64,000 nt of DNA, taken from Jejuia rubra. GTDB lineage: Bacteria > Bacteroidota > Bacteroidia > Flavobacteriales > Flavobacteriaceae. A model generated the notes under the pieces. That model made no database searches, was not told where the DNA came from, and saw only the letters and a list, made by a program, of their open reading frames with translations. This document shows, in pieces, positions 59,401 through 64,000 of the stretch. The stretch is from the NCBI RefSeq assembly GCF_042684665.1, contig NZ_JBHULY010000005.1, positions 124,001 to 188,000 on the forward strand. The letters run 5' to 3'. Position 1 is the first letter of the stretch; every line of letters begins with the position of its first letter. The position numbers and the translations under genes are program-made.

Positions 59401-60902
59401 GTGGTAACGTCAAAATTTCTTGAATTCGGCCCCAATTGGGTGTTTGGGTCGCCGGGGTTTGTAGAGAATATCTCCTGAATTGGTGTCATGGCTGCATCTA
59501 AGAGCATAACTCGGAACTCTTGATTTGGATCAGAAAAACCAGTGCCAGCATAATTTCTTATCCTGTCCAACCAACTGATATTCGCCTGAGTTATACCTGT
59601 AGGTACCATAATAAGCTGAGAAACCAAATGAAGTCCAGGGCCACCTTGGTTAGAAACTATATCAAAACTGCCTGCTAAAGGAGGCAAAGCACCTCCAGGT
59701 CCTGCCGGATCAAAAGTTCCATCGTTCATAGCATAATTTCCAGATCCAGAATTCATGACGGTCCAACCACTAAAGTCTCCAGTTTCAAAACCTCCATTGA
59801 TAATAAATTCAGGGAGAGCCCCGCAATTATCCGTCACTGTTGGATTGGTAAAAGTAACCAGGGCACCACATTCTCCAGGGGCGCTATTCACTACAATATC
59901 TAAGGGGCAGGTAATCATAGGATCTTCAACATCATTAACCGTAACTTCAAAACTACAAGTAGCTGTATTACCAAAAGCATCCGTTGCGGTTACCAATACG
60001 GAAGTGGTTCCCACTGGGAACAAACTACCAGAAGCAGGAACACTAGAGGTAGTTACTCCTGGGCAGTTATCCGTGGCGGAAGCCATAAAGTCAACTACGG
60101 CGCCACATTCCTCAAAATCATTATTTACTGTAATATCTGCAGGACAGGTCACTACTGGAGGTACAGTATCTGCTGCATCCAAATTGGTGAAAGCAACTGT
60201 AGATAGTGCCTGGTTGGGCAATGTATGCAGCCAATTAGAAATATCTTCAAAATTTGCTTTTGTAATACCATCTCTAAAAGTGGCTGGATCATACATGTAT
60301 TCTACTCTGTCTAATCCTATAAAAAGGTCCCCGTCATCTGGAAAACCATCTACTACTATTGCGCAAGGAAAGTCTGCAGAAGGGTCTTCAGACGTAGGGA
60401 TGGCACCCCCATTTTGACCTGGCGCAATACCAGAACCTGTAAATAATACAGAGTATATGTCTGTAACACCATTGGTTGAATCTTCATCCGTATCCGCATA
60501 GGCATATAACCCATCTCCATTTGTGGCAATACTGAAACTACCATTTCCGGTAGCGGTTGAAACTGTTGCAGTGCCACAATCTCCTGAGGAGCATGTTGTA
60601 GAAAGCACATTAGCACTTGTTTCATCTACAAAAACCACAACACCTTTTGCAAGTCCGCCGGCTCCTACTTCATATTTTATTACCGCTTCGCCAGAGGGAA
60701 ACCCACCATATGTAAAGGCGTTAGTGCCAGATGCATATGAATTGTCTGTAAAGTAAACAATTTCTCCTGCTGGTAAATCTAAAGTTGCCGTAAACGAAAA
60801 GCCATCTGTTGTCCTGTGGTTCATTCCAACGATAACTACTTTTTGGGAAAACCCAAGGAAAACCGTTAAGTGGGCTAAAAGGATAAATATAATTTTTTTC
60901 AT
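56490..60902 (-). CDS. Giant secreted HYR/LamG protein with T9SS type A sorting domain (copy 2)
   Basis: A 1470-residue extracellular protein. Signal peptide residues 1-20 (KKIIFILLAHLTVFLGFSQ). The N-terminal domain (about 21-240, with LDLPAGEIVYFTDNSYASG) is of a type seen in large secreted proteins and nucleases but I cannot name it. HYR domains start at about 250, 327 and 590 (CPADITVNNDFEECG, CPLDIVVNSAPGECG), a LamG fold at about 627-770, another HYR-like stretch to about 880, a surface domain (WSGAVDSDWTNAGNWVGG) and the T9SS type A domain at about 1390-1470. The last about 880 residues match the 1348-residue protein; the N-terminal 590 do not. Confidence 0.93.
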   Translation of the reverse strand: MKKIIFILLAHLTVFLGFSQKVVIVGMNHRTTDGFSFTATLDLPAGEIVYFTDNSYASGTNAFTYGGFPSGEAVIKYEVGAGGLAKGVVVFVDETSANVLSTTCSSGDCGTATVSTATGNGSFSIATNGDGLYAYADTDEDSTNGVTDIYSVLFTGSGIAPGQNGGAIPTSEDPSADFPCAIVVDGFPDDGDLFIGLDRVEYMYDPATFRDGITKANFEDISNWLHTLPNQALSTVAFTNLDAADTVPPVVTCPADITVNNDFEECGAVVDFMASATDNCPGVTTSSVPASGSLFPVGTTSVLVTATDAFGNTATCSFEVTVNDVEDPMITCPLDIVVNSAPGECGALVTFTNPTVTDNCGALPEFIINGGFETGDFSGWTVMNSGSGNYAMNDGTFDPAGPGGALPPLAGSFDIVSNQGGPGLHLVSQLIMVPTGITQANISWLDRIRNYAGTGFSDPNQEFRVMLLDAAMTPIQEIFSTNPGDPNTQLGPNSRNFDVTTLLQSLEGTQVYLSLEEQDDQGFFNVSLDNISFVINSGGGALTVTQTAGLPSGSTFPVGTTTNTFVATDASFNTATCSFDITVNDDTDPTIICPADIVVDADPGTCGATGIYLGVPMVSDNCEVTGNAIDFDGLDHGLTIPDITPDLLVTGMFTISGWIYPRLENEDFPDIQEIKDLFKLNTWLHLAITFDGAAVKGYLDGKLIATTPATTAEIIGLIAANQDLDVGALIEPFIPVSLGGKLDEVRIWNVARTQAELQANMCKEISAQPGLIALYHFNQGVAGGDNTGLTTVIDDSGNGYDLTLHNFALMGPTSNWVEGKTFTGVTLTNDAPALYVPIVYDVEGVPITWTGTNTAVYPIGETMVTWTATDASGNTATCVQKVTVGSGPATWSGAVDSDWTNAGNWVGGVTPGLSLSSDVTIPNGAPNYPVLSLGQDLTINDCATVTVESAASLTVNPNVVVTNLGTVTNDGNFTFESDNTGSAYIGSGSGTFNGDFTAERFIPANRAFRLLSTSVTTSDFISNNWQQGTHITGSTTGANGFDATVTGNPSMFTFDNLGQTWDPIPNTDATNLINGTPYRLLVRGDRTVDIGTNDPPPTPTTLVARGTLDAENIAPGALALNPNAGLFSFVGNPFQAQMDMATTLGFPATNTNLNPIFYWVYDPNLGIRGAYSTVVLPSNTSTAGSVADKYLQAGQACFVQTVADGASSITFTQNNKHTSSPETNVFKSGSSKAAASTGQLSLNLFEANAFANNDTAADGILIFFDDNGNNAVDFLDAPKFPNLDETFGTYTDGSFLSVENRATPTEFDEIQLQIYQYRNTNYVMVVNATDLQGGVPYLLDTFTGISTEIPQSGTIAYAFNINASDTGSVSANRFKIVFSATTLSTENAELSKLLLYPNPASEGFVNLSIPQGMDDLELTIYNTLGAELLHMKNFKSNKVTIATSFAKQQGVYFVKLASNGNTITKKLIIE

Positions 60903-60914
60903 AATGTCTTTGGT

Positions 60915-61526
60915 TTAGTTTCTTGAAGGGTAGACTCCTACAAGTGCAATTATAAAATTAACCGTTGTATAGGGTTGCATATTTTCATGGGATTGGCTTC
61001 CGCCAGTGTTGCCTATTGTTGTTGTGGAAGTAGGACCTGCTAAAAACGAATCATCTGAAGCCGCCGAGTTAAATGCACCTATTTGACTCGCAATGTATAA
61101 GCCGTTACCAATACCTTCTTCTCCCGCGGCAGTGCTCACTGCTACTTGGGTAGTGGTAGTTGCGCTATGGGAATGTCCTGGTATTTGAGCTTCCGTAAGC
61201 GTTTCTGTTTCGTTTCCAAATTTTTGACCCCACGCCCAAGGCCTTAAACCGGGACCTGTTCCTGGATTAATTGCTAACCTGCCCCTAAGGTCTGGCAACC
61301 CAAACGTAGTTCTGCCATCTCCGCCATATGTTGTCCCTAATAGCGAAAACAATGCTTGATATTGGGCTATAGGTAATAATTGTCCATCACAAAAGGCCCA
61401 TCCCCTAGGGGCAAAATTGCCCGCAAAAATGGTGATTTCGCCAAGCATGGGATCTTGGGCATTAGCTTCATTTGTATTGAAAAAAGAAGCGATAAGTATG
61501 CCGAAAAGAATGATACATTTTTTCAT
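60915..61526 (-). CDS. Secreted phage tail-collar domain (MdpB-like) protein, copy 3
   Basis: A 203-residue protein. Signal peptide (about residues 1-23, ending EANAQ), then a tail-collar domain (about 28-88: GEITIFAGNFAPRGWAFCDG and TTYGGDGRTTFGLPDLRGR) and a Thr/Ser/Gly-rich C-terminal region with GHSHSATTTTQVAVST, ending SHENMQPYTTVNFIIALVGV. The same ending is usual in 'microcystin-dependent' MdpB-type proteins. It is 12 bp before the 1470-residue gene and the last of three tandem copies, spaced 11 bp each. Confidence 0.9.
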   Translation of the reverse strand: MKKCIILFGILIASFFNTNEANAQDPMLGEITIFAGNFAPRGWAFCDGQLLPIAQYQALFSLLGTTYGGDGRTTFGLPDLRGRLAINPGTGPGLRPWAWGQKFGNETETLTEAQIPGHSHSATTTTQVAVSTAAGEEGIGNGLYIASQIGAFNSAASDDSFLAGPTSTTTIGNTGGSQSHENMQPYTTVNFIIALVGVYPSRN

Positions 61527-61537
61527 AGTTGTTGGTT

Positions 61538-62152
61538 TTAGCTTCTTGAAGGAAATATACCTACCAAGGCAATAATATAGTTTATAGTGATGCTGGGTTG
61601 CATATTGTCATGCGCTTGGCTCCCACCAGTGTTAGTAGTAGTTGTTGAAGAACTTACGCCAGCAAGTTCGTTATCGTCAGTAGGGGTTGCATTGTACCCA
61701 TTGGTGTGATTCGCCAAATGGTTCCCATCAGCATTTAATTCTGTCCCTGTATCTGTACTTACTGCAATTTGTGTAGTTGTAGTTGCGGTGTGATCATGAT
61801 TTGGGATTTGTGGCGTAGATAATGTTACCTGCTCTGCACCTCCCTTAGCACCTAGGCGCCTAGGGGTAAGTCCGGGGCCCGTACCCGCATGTATGGGTGC
61901 CCTACCTCTTAAGTCTGGCAATGCAAACGTAGTTCTGCCATCACCACCATAGGTAGTTCCTAGTATAGAAAACAATGCTTGATAGTTCGATATAGGTAAT
62001 AATTGACCTTGACATAACGCCCATCCACGAGGAGCAAAGTTACCTGCAAACATTTTAACTTGGCCAATAAATGGTTCATCCTGTGCTTGTGTTTGGTTTG
62101 TGCCTAGAAATAAGGTAAACACTAGAGATAAAAGTAATATTTGTTTTTTCAT
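61538..62152 (-). CDS. Secreted phage tail-collar domain (MdpB-like) protein, copy 2
   Basis: A 204-residue paralogue with a signal peptide (KKQILLLSLVFTLFLGTNQT), collar domain (GQVKMFAGNFAPRGWALCQG, TTYGGDGRTTFALPDLRGR) and the conserved ending AHDNMQPSITINYIIALVGI. The middle is more divergent than in the other copies (PRRLGAKGGAEQVTLSTPQI). It lies 11 bp from both neighbours, so the three are one transcript. Such proteins in phages form trimeric tips; here export signals point to a cell-surface role. Confidence 0.9.
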   Translation of the reverse strand: MKKQILLLSLVFTLFLGTNQTQAQDEPFIGQVKMFAGNFAPRGWALCQGQLLPISNYQALFSILGTTYGGDGRTTFALPDLRGRAPIHAGTGPGLTPRRLGAKGGAEQVTLSTPQIPNHDHTATTTTQIAVSTDTGTELNADGNHLANHTNGYNATPTDDNELAGVSSSTTTTNTGGSQAHDNMQPSITINYIIALVGIFPSRS

Positions 62153-62163
62153 GATATATCTTT

Positions 62164-62775
62164 TTAACTTCTTGAAGGGAAAGTGCCTACCAAGGCAATG
62201 ATGTAGTGCACGCCTAAACTAGGTTGTATGTTGTTATGGGGTTGAGTGCTGCCAGCGTTATCAATAGTTGTTGTCGATGTTGTTCCGTTTAAAGAGGCTC
62301 CGGGTGTGGCGTCTTCATTAAAACCACCCAACTGGTTTGCGATGTGCTGTCCACTACTATCGTCGCTAGCTCCTGCGTCTCCATTTAATACCACTTTAGA
62401 AGTAGTGGTAGCCGGATGGTTATGGCTAGGGATCTGATTCGATGTTAAAGTAACATTGTCCTGACCTGTTTTGGAACCAAGGCGCCTATCTGCTAAGCCT
62501 GGTCCGTTACCTTCTCCTATAACGGCCCTGCCTCTTAAGTCCGGAAGGGCAAATGTAGTTCTACCATCACCACCATAAGTAGTGCCAAGAATGGAAAATA
62601 GTGCTGTATTTTGATTTATGGGTAATGTTTGCCCATCGCAAAAGGCCCATCCCCGTGGAGGAAAGTTGCCGGCAAAAATTCTTATCTCACCGATAAAGGG
62701 TGTTTGCGCCTCTGTATTATTTGTGCTAAGAAAGGAAGCTAGCACCAAACATACAAGTAAGAGTTGTTTTTTCAT
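62164..62775 (-). CDS. Secreted phage tail-collar domain (MdpB-like) protein, copy 1
   Basis: The 203-residue first gene of the tandem array and of the whole minus-strand cluster. Signal peptide KKQLLLVCLVLASFLSTNNT, collar domain GEIRIFAGNFPPRGWAFCDG and TTYGGDGRTTFALPDLRGR, then SHNHPATTTSKVVLNGDAG and the end PHNNIQPSLGVHYIIALVGT. Its higher similarity to copy 2 in the signal peptide suggests stepwise duplication. The promoter should lie in the 500-bp gap upstream, but no exact consensus was found there. Confidence 0.9.
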   Translation of the reverse strand: MKKQLLLVCLVLASFLSTNNTEAQTPFIGEIRIFAGNFPPRGWAFCDGQTLPINQNTALFSILGTTYGGDGRTTFALPDLRGRAVIGEGNGPGLADRRLGSKTGQDNVTLTSNQIPSHNHPATTTSKVVLNGDAGASDDSSGQHIANQLGGFNEDATPGASLNGTTSTTTIDNAGSTQPHNNIQPSLGVHYIIALVGTFPSRS

Positions 62776-63294
62776 ATTGTTGGTTATTAGTTTAAACGAT
62801 TATTCATAGAGCCATCAATCTGCTTTTTGAAAGCGGTACATTTCAAAAAGTAAAAAGCGGTAAAAATGTCAAAATCTTACAGCAAGTAGGTATTTCGCTA
62901 TTTTAAAATTTGTGGATTTGGGGAAGACGGAGCATTCTTTATTAAAGCAAAATGAAAATGGTATCTCTTTTCATTAAAGAAAGTCCTAAAAAGCCTAAAA
63001 AAATTGGCATAGACAAATGTTAATAGCCTTATAAAGAAATGGCATTAAGACATTAAAAACACCTTTTTTCTTAATTTTTCGTTAAAACACTAATTTTAAC
63101 CTATAAAAGGGCAATAGTGGCACTTTCAAAATGACTATAATCTCGATGAAATGTAAGGTACTTTTGATATCAAATTGAAGTAGCTCTAGTTAAGTTATTT
63201 TTAAATTTGAAAAGAAAGAACCCAAAAGGGTAACTATTTTATTTAGAAGCTTATTAGATCTGAGCAGAAATTGACAAAAAAAGGAATACCTTTT
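62776..63294. other. Non-coding region upstream of the tail-collar cluster
   Basis: About 519 bp without a coding-like ORF. It should hold the promoter of the minus-strand surface cluster; on the minus strand the run TTTTTACTTTTTGAAATG near 62845 resembles a -7 element with one extra base. The imperfect direct repeat GAAAGCGGTACATTTC / AAAAGCGGTAAAAATG (about 62829-62864) could be a binding site. Nothing else stands out. Confidence 0.4.
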
Positions 63295-63999
63295 CTAGTC
63301 TATCCACTTATCCAAAGTCTCAAAAAGCTCTTCTTTTATCACTGGCTTTGAAAGGAAGCCCACACAGCCTTTATTGAAGCATTTTTCCCGTTCGTCCGGC
63401 ATGGCATAGGCCGTTTGCATAATGATTTTGGCATCCGGATTGATTTTCAGGATCTGTTCCATGGCGTCGATACCGTTCATTTCTGGCATTCGGATGTCCA
63501 ATAGAATGACGTCTACATCTGGGTTACTTTTATAAGTGTTTACAGCCATTTTTCCTGTGTTTGCAAAGAGAATATTGGCTCCAGTATTTTTCAGAACTAC
63601 CTTGAACAACAATTGAATTAGAGAGTCGTCCTCGGCAATTAAAATAGTCCTATCCTTCAAAAAGCTTACCCTATTCGTCGTTTCGGATTGCCTACTCTCC
63701 TTTTTTAGTTGGGTCAACTTTAATGGTATGGTAAATTCAAATTGTGTGCCTTTTCCCAGTTCAGAGGCTACTTCGATATATCCGCCCAAAATGGTAATTA
63801 TGCCTTTGCAAATGGCTAATCCAAGGCCCGTGCCACCGTATTTGGCGTTGTTTTCGTAGTTGATCTGTTTGAAACGCTCAAATATTTCAACTTGCTTGCT
63901 TTTATGTATGCCGATGCCTTCATCCTTTACAAAGAATTTCAAATAGTCATTTTCAACATTAAAGCCAAATGAAATTTCACCCTCATCCGAGAATTTTAA
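63295..63999 (-). CDS. Hybrid sensor histidine kinase/response regulator, 3' part
   Basis: The frame is open to the window edge, so the gene starts outside; 234 residues are visible. First comes the end of the HATPase domain: the N-box remnant LKFSDEGEISF, G1 box VKDEGIGIHKSK, F box region EIFERFKQIN and G2 box GGTGLGLAICKGI. A receiver domain follows (about the last 125 residues) with the acidic pair in LIAEDDSLIQLL, phospho-acceptor Asp in VDVILLDIRMPEMNG and the Lys in FLSKPVIKEEL. The TTG at 63942 is an internal codon. It ends 520 bp from the surface cluster; any link to it is speculative. Confidence 0.93.
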   Translation of the reverse strand, partial: LKFSDEGEISFGFNVENDYLKFFVKDEGIGIHKSKQVEIFERFKQINYENNAKYGGTGLGLAICKGIITILGGYIEVASELGKGTQFEFTIPLKLTQLKKESRQSETTNRVSFLKDRTILIAEDDSLIQLLFKVVLKNTGANILFANTGKMAVNTYKSNPDVDVILLDIRMPEMNGIDAMEQILKINPDAKIIMQTAYAMPDEREKCFNKGCVGFLSKPVIKEELFETLDKWID

Positions 64000-64000
64000 T

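Noticed and set aside
59755..60417. Long plus-strand open frame (220 codons) opposite the 1470-residue gene
   Set aside because: Its composition reflects antisense reading of HYR repeats; no start context, signal or domain.
60915..62775. Prophage remnant suggested by the tail-collar domains
   Set aside because: All three proteins have signal peptides, and no other phage gene lies within the window.

Overview
The window is a chromosomal segment of a member of the Bacteroidota, most probably a marine Flavobacteriaceae species. The evidence is the gene content (type IX secretion C-terminal domains, an SprB-like repeat protein, exosortase, BrxB-type bacilliredoxin, an acyl-ACP desaturase next to PlsC), the moderately AT-rich DNA, the near absence of Shine-Dalgarno sequences, and promoters of the TTG-N17-19-TAnnTTTG type.

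Positions 1-16600 are mostly housekeeping: the end of a MATE exporter, hemJ, alr-tdk, a divergent TetR/DUF2867 pair with twin operators, rsmI, an Fe-S uracil-DNA glycosylase-like gene, AhpD-like and OsmC-like redox genes, recJ-MFS, lpxH, a QueD-type gene, a second MATE exporter with a GNAT gene, and a universal stress protein. Positions 16523-19006 look like a small insertion at tRNA-Ala(GGC): a decayed tRNA copy, a RetSat-like oxidoreductase, a relic of a DUF3471 hydrolase, then the intact tRNA.

Positions 19000-33800 hold glpD, an alpha/beta hydrolase, the AddB- and AddA-like recombination subunits with an OmpA/TSP3 porin gene between them, sodA, an HD hydrolase, a lipid cluster (plsC, acyl-ACP desaturase), a lipoprotein and brxB. 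Positions 33800-47100 hold a TerB/DnaJ protein, an ECF sigma factor with a membrane anti-sigma-like protein carrying a TonB-like domain, a HEAT-repeat pseudogene, a DUF1569 protein, an LD-carboxypeptidase, metG (with dispersed-repeat sequence inside its reading frame), an AraC regulator followed by two promoter units of identical layout, a second AhpD-like gene, a cupredoxin, ferritin and a tiny Cys-rich protein.

Positions 47100-62800 are a cell-surface region. An 1108-residue FG-GAP/ASPIC lipoprotein faces a long minus-strand cluster: three tandem secreted tail-collar proteins; a 1470-residue HYR/LamG protein with a type IX secretion C-terminal domain; a 68-residue PID-CTERM-like protein; a 1348-residue LamG/T9SS paralogue; a 69-residue PID-CTERM-like paralogue; an exosortase-family enzyme; and a four-helix membrane protein. 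The large-protein/small-peptide pair is a tandem duplication that also copied the first codons of the exosortase gene, leaving a remnant at 56205-56272. I consider this module the most interesting content: two surface-sorting systems (T9SS and exosortase) in one locus, with sorting substrates that are almost nothing but sorting signal. The window ends inside a hybrid histidine kinase gene.
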